Of a stretch of DNA of 64,000 nucleotides, positions 10,269 to 21,285 are shown in pieces (the stretch's first letter is position 1; each line of letters begins with the position of its first letter). Source of the DNA: Hydractinia symbiolongicarpus (taxonomy: Eukaryota > Cnidaria > Hydrozoa > Anthoathecata > Hydractiniidae); the NCBI RefSeq assembly GCF_029227915.1, contig NC_079880.1, positions 6,574,001 through 6,638,000 on the forward strand, written 5' to 3'. The notes beneath the pieces are model-generated. The model ran no database searches. It was not told the DNA's origin and saw only the letters and a program-made list of their open reading frames with translations. The translations under genes were made by a program, and so were the position numbers.

Positions 10269-13200
10269 GGTGCTGTGGTAGCGCTTCATTTAAGAATTAA
10301 GATGAAAAGGTCATTTTTTACTGTGGGACCAATCCTAGCCGTTATCGCGCGCTGAAGAAAAAGCGACAGTTTCAAAAACTACATTTCATTGACTTTTTAA
10401 CAGTATCAATCCGTTCGAGTTACAACGCTTGAGTCACATATTCGTACCAACATGCATTTCTTGATATTTTTCAGGTATTACTAAGTTGTATGGCTTTTAA
10501 CAGCGAAACGATTGACTGTGGGACTTAATTGAACTAATTATGGACTGTGACCCTATAAATGTGAAAGTGAGACAATTGGACTCCAAGAAATAACATTCTT
10601 CTTAATTTGACATGATTGCCGAAACTTAGCGATTACACTGGACGCTGTAGTAGCACTTCATTTTAGAATTAACATAAGAAAGTCATTTTTTTACTGTAAG
10701 ACCAATCCTAGCCGTTATTGCGCGCTGAAGAAATAGCAGCAGTTTCCAAAACTACATTTCATTGACTTTCTAACGGTGTCAGTCCGTTTGAGTTACAACG
10801 GTTGGGTCACATATTCGTACCAACATGTATTTAACGATAATTATCTGACATTACTAGGTAGCATCGCTTTTAACAGTGAAACGATTGACTGTGGGACTTA
10901 ATTTAACTAACTTTGGTCTGTGACCTGATCAATGTGATAAATGAGAAAATTGGACTACAAGAAATAACATTCTTCTTAACTTGACATGATTGCCGAAACT
11001 CAGCCATTACAATGGGCGCTTTGGTAGCGTTTCAATTAAAAATAAAGATAAAAAAGTAATTTGTTTGCTGTGGGACCAATCCTAGGCATTAGCGCGCGCT
11101 GAAGAAATAGCGACAGTTTCAAAAACTAAATTTCATTGACTTTCTAACGGTATCAATCCGTTTCAGTTACAACGATTGCGTCACATATTCGTACGAACAT
11201 GTATTTAGCGATATTTTTCTCATATTACTAGGTTGCATCGCTTTTAACAGTGAAACGATTGACTGTGAGACTAAATTTAACTGATTTTGGTCTGTGACGT
11301 TATAAATGTTATAAGTGAGACAAGTGGACTCCAAGAAATAACATTCTTTATAATTTGACATGATTGCCGGAACTCAGCGATTACACTGGGCGCTGTGGTA
11401 GCGCTTCATTTAAGAAAATAGATAAGTAAGTCATTCTTTACTGTGGGACCAATCCTAGCCGTTATCGCGCGCTGAAGGAAAAGCGACAGTTTCAAAAACT
11501 ACATTTCATTGACTTTTTAACAGGATCAATCCGTTCGAGTTACAACGCTTGAGTCACATATTCGTACCAACATGCATTTCTTGATATTTTTCAGGTATTA
11601 CTAAGTTGTATGGCTTTTAACAGCGAAACGATTAACTGTGGGACTTAATTGAACTAATTATGGACTGTGACCCTATAAATGTGAAAGTGAGACAATTGGA
11701 CTCCAAGAAATAACATTCTTCTTAATTTGACATGATTGCCGAAACTCAGCGATTACACTGGACGCTGTAGTAGCACTTCATTTTAGAATTAACATAAGAA
11801 AGTCATTTTTTTACTGTAAGACCAATCCTAGCCGTTATTGCGCGCTGAAGAAATAGCAGCAGTTTCCAAAACTACATTTCATTGACTTTCTAACGGTGTC
11901 AGTCCGTTTGAGTTACAACGGTTGGGTCACATATTCGTACCAACATGTATTTAACGATAATTATCTGACATTACTAGGTAGCATCGCTTTTAACAGTGAA
12001 ACGATTGACTGTGGGACTTAATTTAACTAACTTTGGTGTGTGACCTGATCAATGTGATAAATGAGAAAATTGGACTACAAGAAATAACATTCTTCTTAAC
12101 TTGACATGATTGCCGAAACTCAGCCATTACAATGGGCGCTGTGGAAGCGTTTCAATTAAAAATAAAGATAAAAAAGTAATTTGTTTGCTGTGGGACCAAT
12201 CCTAGCCATTAGCGCGCGCTGAAGAAATAGCGACAGTTTCAAAAACTAAATTTCATTGACTTTCTAACGGTATCAATCCGTTTCAGTTACAACGATTGCG
12301 TCACATATTCGTACGAACATGTATTTAGCGATATTTTTCTCATATTACTAGGTTGCATCGCTTTTAACAGTGAAACGATTGACTGTGAGACTAAATTTAA
12401 CTGATTTTGGTCTGTGACGTTATAAATGTTATAAGTGAGACAAGTGGACTCCAAGAAATAACATTCTTTATAATTTGACATGATTGCCGGAACTCAGCGA
12501 TTACACTGGGCGCTGTGGTAGCGCTTCATTTAAGAAAATAGATAAGTAAGTCATTCTTTACTGTGGGACCAATCCTAGCCGTTATCGCGCGCTGAAGGAA
12601 AAGCGACAGTTTCAAAAACTACATCTCATTGACTTTTTAACAGGATCAATCCGTTCGAGTTACAACACTTGAGTCACATATTCGTACCAACATGCATTTC
12701 TTGATATTTTTCAGGTATTACTAAGTTGTATGGCTTTTAACAGCGAAACGATTAACTGTGGGACTTAATTGAACTAATTATGGACTGTGACCCTATAAAT
12801 GTGAAAGTGAGACAATTGGACTCCAAGAAATAACATTCTTCTTAATTTGACATGATTGCCGAAACTCAGCGATTACACTGGACGCTGTAGTAGCACTTCA
12901 TTTAAGAATTAACATAAGAAAGTCATTTTTTTACTGTAAGACCAATCCTAGCCGTTATTGCGCGCTGAAGAAATAGCAGCAGTTTCCAAAACTACATTTC
13001 ATTGACTTTCTAACGGTGTCAGTCCGTTTGAGTTTCAACGGTTGGGTCACATATTCGTACCAACATGTATTTAGCGATAATTATCTGACATTACTAGGTA
13101 GCATCGCTTTTAACAGTGAAACGATTGACTGTGGGACTTAATTGAACTAACTTTGGTCTGTGACCTGATCAATGTGATAAATGAGAAAATTGGACTACAA

Positions 13201-13722
13201 GAAATAACATTCTTCTTAACTTGACATGATTGCCGAAACTCAGCCATTACAATGGGCGCTGTGGTAGCGTTTCAATTAAAAATTAAGATAAAAAAGAAAT
13301 TTGTTTGCTGTGGGACCAATCCTAGCCATTAGCGCACGCTGAAGAAATAGCGACAGTTTCAAAAATTAAATTTCATTGACTTTCTAACGGTATCAATCCG
13401 TTTCAGTTACAACGATTGCGTCACATATTCGCACGAACATGTATTTAGCGATATTTTTCTCATATTACTAGGTTGCATCGCCTTTATCAATGAAACGATT
13501 GACTGTGGGATTTAATTGAACTTACTTTGGACTGTGACATGATCAATGTGATAAATGAGAAAATTGGACTCCAAGAAATAACATTCTTCTTAACTTGACA
13601 TGATTGCCGAAACTCAGCCATTACAATGGGCGCTGTGGAAGCGTTTCAATTAAAAATTAAGATAAAAAAAGTCATTTGTTTGCTGTGGGACCAATCCTAG
13701 CCATTAGCGCGCGCTGAGGAAA
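10269..13722 (+). repeat. Satellite higher-order repeat, three A-B-C units between LINE copies 1 and 2
   Basis: Nine monomers in the order A-B-C three times: A near 10,350, 11,474 and 12,594; B near 10,730, 11,850 and 12,970; C near 11,100, 12,220 and 13,340. The unit is 1,120 bp. The first A carries gaagaaaaagcg and acagtatcaatccg where later As have gaaggaaaagcg and acaggatcaatccg. The first A therefore matches the monomer after LINE copy 3 (near 21,370). The last C switches to the gcctttatcaatg variant, as at 6,105. No coding content. Confidence 0.88.
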
Positions 13723-14374
13723 TAGCGACAGTTTCAAAGACTAAATTTCATTGACTTTCTAACGGTATCAATCCGTTTCAGTTACAACGATTGCGTCACA
13801 TATTCGTACAAACATGTATTTAGCGATATTTTTCTCATATTAATAGGTTGCATCGCTTTTAACAGTGAAACGATTGACTGTGAGACTAAATTTAACTGAT
13901 TTTGGTCTGTGACGGTATAAATGTTATAAGTGAGACAAGTGGACTCCAAGAAATAATATTCTTTATAATTTGACATGATTGCCGGAACTCAGCGATTACA
14001 CTGGGCGCTGTGGTAGCGCTTCATTTAAGAAAATAGATAAGTAAGTCATTCTTCACTGTGGGACCAATCCTAGCCGTTATCGCGCGCTGAAGAAATAGCG
14101 ACAGTTTCAAAAACTACATTTCATTGACTTTCTAACGGTGTCAGTCCGTTTGAGTTGCAACGGTTGGATCACATATACGTACCAACATGTATTTAGCGAT
14201 ATTTTTCGGATATTACTAGGTTGCATCGCCTTTAACAATGAAACGATTGACTGTGGGACTTAATTGAACTAACTTTGGACCGTGACCTGATGAATGTGAT
14301 AAATGAGACAATTGGACTCCAAGAAATAACATTGTTCTTAATTTGACATGATTGCCGAAACTCAGCGACTACAC
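13723..14374 (+). repeat. Leader monomers upstream of LINE copy 2
   Basis: Near-exact repeat of 6,345-6,998 at an offset of 7,376 bp, including the private variants catatacgtacc and tttttcggatatt. It ends at the same base (gcgactacac) where the retrotransposon starts. Confidence 0.9.
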
Positions 14375-15614
14375 AGCAGGGGTATTCAACAGGCTTGGAC
14401 TAGTTTGCGATGATAATAAATCTGATATTCCTGATGAATGTGTTGGGAGTCAATATAGAAATGATCAAAATCCGACACATAATTCTTACCAAAATTCTTT
14501 AGATGAAATATATAAATTACGAATTAAGTACCCTTCCAATCTTCTTTTAGGCTATTTAAACATTAATAGTCTCAGAAACAAAATAATTGATGCAAGAGAA
14601 ATTCTGACAAAATTTTCACCTGATTTTTTTGTATTTGCTGAAACCACACTAGATGAGAGTTTTCCAAACGAACAATTCTATATTGATAACTATATTAGAA
14701 CTAGAAAAGATAGGAACAAAAATGGAGGAGGGTTAATTGAATATGTTAAGAACGGAATAGCCTGTAGACAAGTTAATGATTTGGGTATAACAAATAATGA
14801 AATCATTTGCTCAGAATTAACGATAAGAAATAAAAAATGGACAGTTATCAGTATTTATAGACCACCTCATTATTCAAACTTAAACAACTTTTTTGAGGAA
14901 TTAGAGATAGCTTTAAATAAAGCTCTATCTAAAGTCGAAAACATAATAATTATGGGTGATATAAATATCGATTGCCATAACTCGAACGATTCTGGTTTCG
15001 AAACCTTAAATAATTTCTGTGATATTTTTAGTCTTGAAAATCTTGTCAAAAACAAAACTTGTTTTGCTAGTCCTAACGGAACAGCTATATATGTCATTCT
15101 TACAAATAGACCCAGATGTTTTCAACACACACTAACATGTGAAACAGGATTAAGTGATCATCATCATATGGTAACAACATTTTTAAAATCTCATTTAGCA
15201 CGCTTAGCATCCAAGAAAATTATTTACAGAAGTTACAAAAATTTTAATGAAGCCAACTTTTTACGTGATGTTGAGAACGCAAATTTTATTTGTAATAGTA
15301 AAGATCCTGAACTGAATTATGAAAACCTCACCAATGTTTTCACATCTATCATAGAAAAGCATGCCCCACAGAAGCAAAAAACTCTGCGTGGAAACGAGGC
15401 ACCATTTATGACAAAAGAGTTTAAAAAGGCAATATATACAAGGTCTAGGTTCAAAAATAAATACAATAAAAATCCTACTTCTGAAAACAAAATCACGTAC
15501 AAGAAACAGAGAAACAAGTGTGTAAATTTACGCAAAAAGGCTATCAAAAACCATTTCAAAAAGGGTAACAGAATCAGGTTTTATTTCCAGAAAAACCTTT
15601 TGGGAAACTGTTAA
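14375..15614 (+). pseudogene. APE-type endonuclease domain of LINE, copy 2 (broken)
   Basis: Same degenerate endonuclease as in copy 1, with the same satellite-derived opening codons (TTG at 14352), the same Tyr247 in place of the probable catalytic Asp (15090-15092) and the same +1 frameshift at the A5G3 run (15558-15565). Residue 116 is Arg here. The other motifs (LNINSLRNK, MGDINID, LSDHHHM) are unchanged. Because the defects are shared, the copy was already dead before it was duplicated. Confidence 0.88.
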
Positions 15615-15618
15615 ACCC

Positions 15619-17454
15619 TTGATATCAAATAAAAGTGGAATAAGCAAAGGAGATATAGCGATCGCTCAAAATGAAAGTTTAGTTACTGATAAAAAACAGC
15701 TAACCAAACTTTTCAACGAATACTACATCAATATTTTAGAAAATTCTTGTGGCATGAAACCAAAACCTATAAAATATAAGAATGTAAATGATAAGTCAAA
15801 AATGATTGAAGAAATTGTTGATAGTTTTGAAAATCATCCAAGTATCATTAAAATAAATGAAATCAATGATTCTAACAACAATGAGAACTTCACATTCCAA
15901 GAAGTTCATGAAAATACAATTTCTAAACTGTTTAATGATTTAAACACCAAAGTATCAACAGGTGAAGATACAATACCATCAAAGCTGACAAAATTAGCAA
16001 AAAGGCACCTAGTAACGCCACTAACAGATGCTATAAATAGTAGCATAGCTTCAAACAAATTTCCAAGCAAAGCTAAGCGGGCTGCTGTAACGCCATTGGA
16101 TAAGGGAGGAAAAGATAAAACTAAAATATCAAACTACAGGCCTGTCAGTGTTTTAAATGTTTTTTCTAAATTTTACGAAAGGGTTATGAAAGAACAAATA
16201 ACCGCTTATATGGAATCAAAATTGTCGACCTTTCTCTCCGCCTATAGGAAATGCTATAGTACCCAACAAGTACTAATTCGCTTAATAGAGGAATGGAAGA
16301 GTAAACTTGATAAGAATTATGTGGTGGGTGCGATTTTGATGGATCTTTCAAAAGCTTTTGACTGTGTACCACATGACTTACTAATTGCGAAATTAGCTGC
16401 TTACGGATTTGACAATAAGTCTCTTCAATTCATTCTATCTTATCTAACTGATAGAGAGCAAGCCACTCGAATAAATGGGATCTATAGTCTATTTCAAATT
16501 ATCTTATCTGGTGTACCACAAGGTTCTATTTTGGGACCTATTATATTCAATATATTTATAAATGATTTGTTTCTTTTTATAGAAAAATATAACTTACATA
16601 ATTACGCTGATGATAACACAATATCCAACTTCTCAAATTCTATTCCTAATTTGATAAATACTTTAGAAAACGAAGCTAAAACTGCCCTCTCCTGGTTAAA
16701 AGAGAATAAAATGATTGCAAACCCTGAAAAGTTTCAATGGATAATTCTGACAAAAAATAAGGCAGATAATTTAGGTCTAAAATTTAACATAGGAAATAAA
16801 ACTATTGAAAGTGAAAATAACGTGAAATTACTAGGTGTGACTATAGACAATAAATTAAATTTTGACAGACACGTTAGTGATTTGTGTCGCAAAGCATCAG
16901 CCCAACTAAATGCCTTATTTCGATTTAGAAGTTTCTTATCCTTTCAAGCAAAATATATTTTAGTTCAAAGTTTTATCTACGCAAATTTCAATTATTGTTC
17001 CCTTATAAGGCATTTTTCTTCTTCTAAATCTTTATCTAAAGTCGAAATGATACAAAAACGAGCATTAAGATTTCTGTATAATGATACGGTAAGTACATAC
17101 CAAAATTTACTTGAAAATTCCAGCAAGAGTCACATGAATGTAAATCGCTTACGGTCATTGTGTATAGAAATCTCTAAAACTATAAATAACAGCAGCCCTC
17201 TTTTTATGAAAGATATATTTTGTTTAAATGATAACGGTAGGACAGTCAGAGAACAAAATACAAATAATTTGGTAGTCTTAAGGAAAAGGACCGCGACTTT
17301 TGGAACTAATAGCTTATCAGCCCTGGGACCAAAGATTTGGAATAACCTACCATCACATTTGAAACGATGTGACAACCTTAAAGTTTTTAAAAGCACGATT
17401 AAAATGTGGGACGGATCTAAATGTAACTGTGATGAATGTATGGTCCCTTTATAG
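15619..17454 (+). CDS. LINE reverse transcriptase ORF, copy 2
   Basis: 611-codon open frame (TTG at 15619, first in-frame ATG at 15754) in +1 relation to the endonuclease frame. All RT motifs are present: Asp242 in motif A, GVPQGS (298-303), YADD (329-332), NPEKF (368-372), and the C-terminal cysteines 602, 604 and 607. It differs from copy 1 by Lys364, Gln373-Trp374 and Thr490, all shared with copy 3. It has no plausible start for separate translation and no visible promoter, so it is probably a relic kept open by recent duplication. Confidence 0.9.
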   Translation: MISNKSGISKGDIAIAQNESLVTDKKQLTKLFNEYYINILENSCGMKPKPIKYKNVNDKSKMIEEIVDSFENHPSIIKINEINDSNNNENFTFQEVHENTISKLFNDLNTKVSTGEDTIPSKLTKLAKRHLVTPLTDAINSSIASNKFPSKAKRAAVTPLDKGGKDKTKISNYRPVSVLNVFSKFYERVMKEQITAYMESKLSTFLSAYRKCYSTQQVLIRLIEEWKSKLDKNYVVGAILMDLSKAFDCVPHDLLIAKLAAYGFDNKSLQFILSYLTDREQATRINGIYSLFQIILSGVPQGSILGPIIFNIFINDLFLFIEKYNLHNYADDNTISNFSNSIPNLINTLENEAKTALSWLKENKMIANPEKFQWIILTKNKADNLGLKFNIGNKTIESENNVKLLGVTIDNKLNFDRHVSDLCRKASAQLNALFRFRSFLSFQAKYILVQSFIYANFNYCSLIRHFSSSKSLSKVEMIQKRALRFLYNDTVSTYQNLLENSSKSHMNVNRLRSLCIEISKTINNSSPLFMKDIFCLNDNGRTVREQNTNNLVVLRKRTATFGTNSLSALGPKIWNNLPSHLKRCDNLKVFKSTIKMWDGSKCNCDECMVPL

Positions 17455-17644
17455 AACTTTGTTGTTATTATTGTTTATATATATAAAAAAAAATGATTTT
17501 ATTTAATTGTAAACATAAAAAAAATTTAGTCGATTTAGATTAGTTTTCTTAATTACTTTTTTTTTGGAAACTATTGTTAATATGTGAATAATCGACTTTA
17601 AATAAATTGAAAAGAAAAAAAAAAAAAAAAAAAGAAAAGAACTC
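17455..17644 (+). other. LINE 3' untranslated region, poly(A) signal and tail, copy 2
   Basis: Counterpart of 10079-10268. AATAAA is at 17601-17606, followed by the same tail with exactly 19 consecutive A. The two 8-bp inverted arms are intact. Confidence 0.8.
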
Positions 17645-18015
17645 GGTGCTGTGGTAGCGCTTCATTTAAGAAAATAGATAAGTAAGTCATTCTTCACTGT
17701 GGGACCAATCCTAGCCGTTATCGCGCGCTGAAGAAATAGCGACAGTTTCAAAAACTACATTTCATTGACTTTCTAACGGTGTCAGTCCGTTTGAGTTGCA
17801 ACGGTTGGATCACATATACGTACCAACATGTATTTAGCGATATTTTTCGGATATTACTAGGTTGCATCGCCTTTAACAATGAAACGATTGACTGTGGGAC
17901 TTAATTGAACTAACTTTGGACCGTGACCTGATGAATGTGATAAATGAGACAATTGGACTCCAAGAAATAACATTGTTCTTAATTTGACATGATTGCCGAA
18001 ACTCAGCGACTACAC
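17645..18015 (+). repeat. Single satellite monomer between LINE copies 2 and 3
   Basis: One monomer-length spacer. Its start, ggtgct, is the normal 3' flank of the LINE. From about 17,671 onward (aaaatagataagtaagtc) it equals the sequence that normally precedes the insertion monomer (compare 14,030 onward). It ends at gcgactacac, the same insertion point. It is a hybrid made by unequal crossover within a shared 25-bp stretch at 17,648-17,672. Confidence 0.9.
17648..17672. other. Inferred unequal-crossover junction
   Basis: Left of this stretch the sequence is LINE 3' flank (ggt before it, where ordinary upstream monomers have ggc). Right of it the sequence is the upstream leader monomer (aatagataag, where LINE 3' flanks have ttaagatg). 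The 25 bp are common to both parents, so the exchange lies within them. Confidence 0.75.
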
Positions 18016-19255
18016 AGCAGGGGTATTCAACAGGCTTGGACTAGTTTGCGATGATAATAAATCTGATATTCCTGATGAATGTGTTGGGAGTCAATATAGA
18101 AATGATCAAAATCCGACACATAATTCTTACCAAAATTCTTTAGATGAAATATATAAATTACGAATTAAGTACCCTTCCAATCTTCTTTTAGGCTATTTAA
18201 ACATTAATAGTCTCAGAAACAAAATAATTGATGCAAGAGAAATTCTGACAAAATTTTCACCTGATTTTTTTGTATTTGCTGAAACCACACTAGATGAGAG
18301 TTTTCCAAACGAACAATTCTATATTGATAACTATATTAGAACTAGAAAAGATAGGAACAAAAATGGAGGAGGGTTAATTGAATATGTTAAGAACGGAATA
18401 GCCTGTAGACAAGTTAATGATTTGGGTATAACAAATAATGAAATCATTTGCTCAGAATTAACGATAAGAAATAAAAAATGGACAGTTATCAGTATTTATA
18501 GACCACCTCATTATTCAAACTTAAACAACTTTTTTGAGGAATTAGAGATAGCTTTAAATAAAGCTCTATCTAAAGTCGAAAACATAATAATTATGGGTGA
18601 TATAAATATCGATTGCCATAACTCGAACGATTCTGGTTTCGAAACCTTAAATAATTTCTGTGATATTTTTAGTCTTGAAAATCTTGTCAAAAACAAAACT
18701 TGTTTTGCTAGTCCTAACGGAACAGCTATATATGTCATTCTTACAAATAGACCCAGATGTTTTCAACACACACTAACATGTGAAACAGGATTAAGTGATC
18801 ATCATCATATGGTAACAACATTTTTAAAATCTCATTTAGCACGCTTAGCATCCAAGAAAATTATTTACAGAAGTTACAAAAATTTTAATGAAGCCAACTT
18901 TTTACGTGATGTTGAGAACGCAAATTTTATTTGTAATAGTAAAGATCCTGAACTGAATTATGAAAACCTCACCAATGTTTTCACATCTATCATAGAAAAG
19001 CATGCCCCACAGAAGCAAAAAACTCTGCGTGGAAACGAGGCACCATTTATGACAAAAGAGTTTAAAAAGGCAATATATACAAGGTCTAGGTTCAAAAATA
19101 AATACAATAAAAATCCTACTTCTGAAAACAAAATCACGTACAAGAAACAGAGAAACAAGTGTGTAAATTTACGCAAAAAGGCTATCAAAAACCATTTCAA
19201 AAAGGGTAACAGAATCAGGTTTTATTTCCAGAAAAACCTTTTGGGAAACTGTTAA
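18016..19255 (+). pseudogene. APE-type endonuclease domain of LINE, copy 3 (broken)
   Basis: Protein identical to copy 2 as far as can be seen. It opens from TTG at 17993 within satellite, Tyr247 (18731-18733) replaces the probable catalytic Asp, and the +1 frameshift lies at 19199-19206. It is the third carrier of the same two defects. Confidence 0.88.
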
Positions 19256-19259
19256 ACCC

Positions 19260-21095
19260 TTGATATCAAATAAAAGTGGAATAAGCAAAGGAGATATAGC
19301 GATCGCTCAAAATGAAAGTTTAGTTACTGATAAAAAACAGCTAACCAAACTTTTCAACGAATACTACATCAATATTTTAGAAAATTCTTGTGGCATGAAA
19401 CCAAAACCTATAAAATATAAGAATGTAAATGATAAGTCAAAAATGATTGAAGAAATTGTTGATAGTTTTGAAAATCATCCAAGTATCATTAAAATAAATG
19501 AAATCAATGATTCTAACAACAATGAGAACTTCACATTCCAAGAAGTTCATGAAAATACAATTTCTAAACTGTTTAATGATTTAAACACCAAAGTATCAAC
19601 AGGTGAAGATACAATACCATCAAAGCTGACAAAATTAGCAAAAAGGCACCTAGTAACGCCACTAACAGATGCTATAAATAGTAGCATAGCTTCAAACAAA
19701 TTTCCAAGCAAAGCTAAGCGGGCTGCTGTAACGCCATTGGATAAGGGAGGAAAAGATAAAACTAAAATATCAAACTACAGGCCTGTCAGTGTTTTAAATG
19801 TTTTTTCTAAATTTTACGAAAGGGTTATGAAAGAACAAATAACCGCTTATATGGAATCAAAATTGTCGACCTTTCTCTCCGCCTATAGGAAATGCTATAG
19901 TACCCAACAAGTACTAATTCGCTTAATAGAGGAATGGAAGAGTAAACTTGATAAGAATTATGTGGTGGGTGCGATTTTGATGGATCTTTCAAAAGCTTTT
20001 GACTGTGTACCACATGACTTACTAATTGCGAAATTAGCTGCTTACGGATTTGACAATAAGTCTCTTCAATTCATTCTATCTTATCTAACTGATAGAGAGC
20101 AAGCCACTCGAATAAATGGGATCTATAGTCTATTTCAAATTATCTTATCTGGTGTACCACAAGGTTCTATTTTGGGACCTATCATATTCAATATATTTAT
20201 AAATGATTTGTTTCTTTTTATAGAAAAATATAACTTACATAATTACGCTGATGATAACACAATATCCAACTTCTCAAATTCTATTCCTAATTTGATAAAT
20301 ACTTTAGAAAACGAAGCTAAAACTGCCCTCTCCTGGTTAAAAGAGAATAAAATGATTGCAAACCCTGAAAAGTTTCAATGGATAATTCTGACAAAAAATA
20401 AGGCAGATAATTTAGGTCTAAAATTTAACATAGGAAATAAAACTATTGAAAGTGAAAATAACGTGAAATTACTAGGTGTGACTATAGACAATAAATTAAA
20501 TTTTGACAGACACGTTAGTGATTTGTGTCGCAAAGCATCAGCCCAACTAAATGCCTTATTTCGATTTAGAAGTTTCTTATCCTTTCAAGCAAAATATATT
20601 TTAGTTCAAAGTTTTATCTACGCAAATTTCAATTATTGTTCCCTTATAAGGCATTTTTCTTCTTCTAAATCTTTATCTAAAGTCGAAATGATACAAAAAC
20701 GAGCATTAAGATTTCTGTATAATGATACGGTAAGTACATACCAAAATTTACTTGAAAATTCCAGCAAGAGTCACATGAATGTAAATCGCTTACGGTCATT
20801 GTGTATAGAAATCTCTAAAACTATAAATAACAGCAGCCCTCTTTTTATGAAAGATATATTTTGTTTAAATGATAACGGTAGGACAGTCAGAGAACAAAAT
20901 ACAAATAATTTGGTAGTCTTAAGGAAAAGGACCGCGACTTTTGGAACTAATAGCTTATCAGCCCTGGGACCAAAGATTTGGAATAACCTACCATCACATT
21001 TGAAACGATGTGACAACCTTAAAGTTTTTAAAAGCACGATTAAAATGTGGGACGGATCTAAATGTAACTGTGATGAATGTATGGTCCCCTTATAG
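19260..21095 (+). CDS. LINE reverse transcriptase ORF, copy 3
   Basis: 611-codon open frame (TTG at 19260, first in-frame ATG at 19395), same protein as copy 2. All reverse transcriptase motifs are present (Asp242, GVPQGS at 298-303, YADD at 329-332, C-terminal C-x-C-x2-C). It lies in +1 frame to the endonuclease and lacks a credible start. The change near the stop is synonymous. Separate expression is doubtful, and the intact frame most likely reflects recent duplication rather than selection. Confidence 0.9.
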   Translation: MISNKSGISKGDIAIAQNESLVTDKKQLTKLFNEYYINILENSCGMKPKPIKYKNVNDKSKMIEEIVDSFENHPSIIKINEINDSNNNENFTFQEVHENTISKLFNDLNTKVSTGEDTIPSKLTKLAKRHLVTPLTDAINSSIASNKFPSKAKRAAVTPLDKGGKDKTKISNYRPVSVLNVFSKFYERVMKEQITAYMESKLSTFLSAYRKCYSTQQVLIRLIEEWKSKLDKNYVVGAILMDLSKAFDCVPHDLLIAKLAAYGFDNKSLQFILSYLTDREQATRINGIYSLFQIILSGVPQGSILGPIIFNIFINDLFLFIEKYNLHNYADDNTISNFSNSIPNLINTLENEAKTALSWLKENKMIANPEKFQWIILTKNKADNLGLKFNIGNKTIESENNVKLLGVTIDNKLNFDRHVSDLCRKASAQLNALFRFRSFLSFQAKYILVQSFIYANFNYCSLIRHFSSSKSLSKVEMIQKRALRFLYNDTVSTYQNLLENSSKSHMNVNRLRSLCIEISKTINNSSPLFMKDIFCLNDNGRTVREQNTNNLVVLRKRTATFGTNSLSALGPKIWNNLPSHLKRCDNLKVFKSTIKMWDGSKCNCDECMVPL

Positions 21096-21285
21096 AACTT
21101 TGTTGTTATTATTGTTTATATATATAAAAAAAAATGATTTTATTTAATTGTAAACATAAAAAAAATTTAGTCAATTTAGATTAGTTTTCTTAATTACTTT
21201 TTTTTTGGAAACTATTGTAAATATGTGAATAATCGACTTTAAATAAATTGAAAAGAAAAAAAAAAAAAAAAAAAGAAAAGAACTC
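21096..21285 (+). other. LINE 3' untranslated region, poly(A) signal and tail, copy 3
   Basis: Same layout as in the other copies: AATAAA at 21242-21247, then the tail with 19 consecutive A. The left arm of the inverted repeat is changed (agtcaatt instead of agtcgatt), which would break one pair. Confidence 0.8.

Larger units (their letters stand above)
14375..17644 (+). mobile_element. Non-LTR retrotransposon (jockey/CR1-like LINE), 5'-truncated, copy 2
   Basis: Same element, orientation, 5' truncation point, insertion phase and length as copy 1, at exactly +7,376 bp through the whole body with no indel noticed. By eye I count about seven base differences from copy 1 (counterparts of 7322, 9166, 9334, 9361, 9363, 9385 and 9711) and about four from copy 3. 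The 3' flank differs from that of copies 1 and 3: after gcttcatttaag it continues aaaatagataag, which is normally found upstream of the insertion monomer. Confidence 0.93.
18016..21285 (+). mobile_element. Non-LTR retrotransposon (jockey/CR1-like LINE), 5'-truncated, copy 3
   Basis: Same element at +3,641 bp from copy 2, almost identical to it. It shares the copy-2 substitutions (Arg116; Lys364, Gln373-Trp374, Thr490), so copies 2 and 3 are sisters. Its 3' flank (gaattaagatgaaaaagtc) matches that of copy 1, as expected for the outer end of a tandem duplication. Small private changes lie near the 3' end (tcccctta before the stop, tagtcaattt, attgtaaatatg). Confidence 0.93.

Noticed and set aside
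6999-21285. LTR retrotransposon or endogenous virus
   Set aside because: No LTRs, protease, integrase or envelope. An APE endonuclease followed by a LINE-type RT and an A tail defines a non-LTR element.
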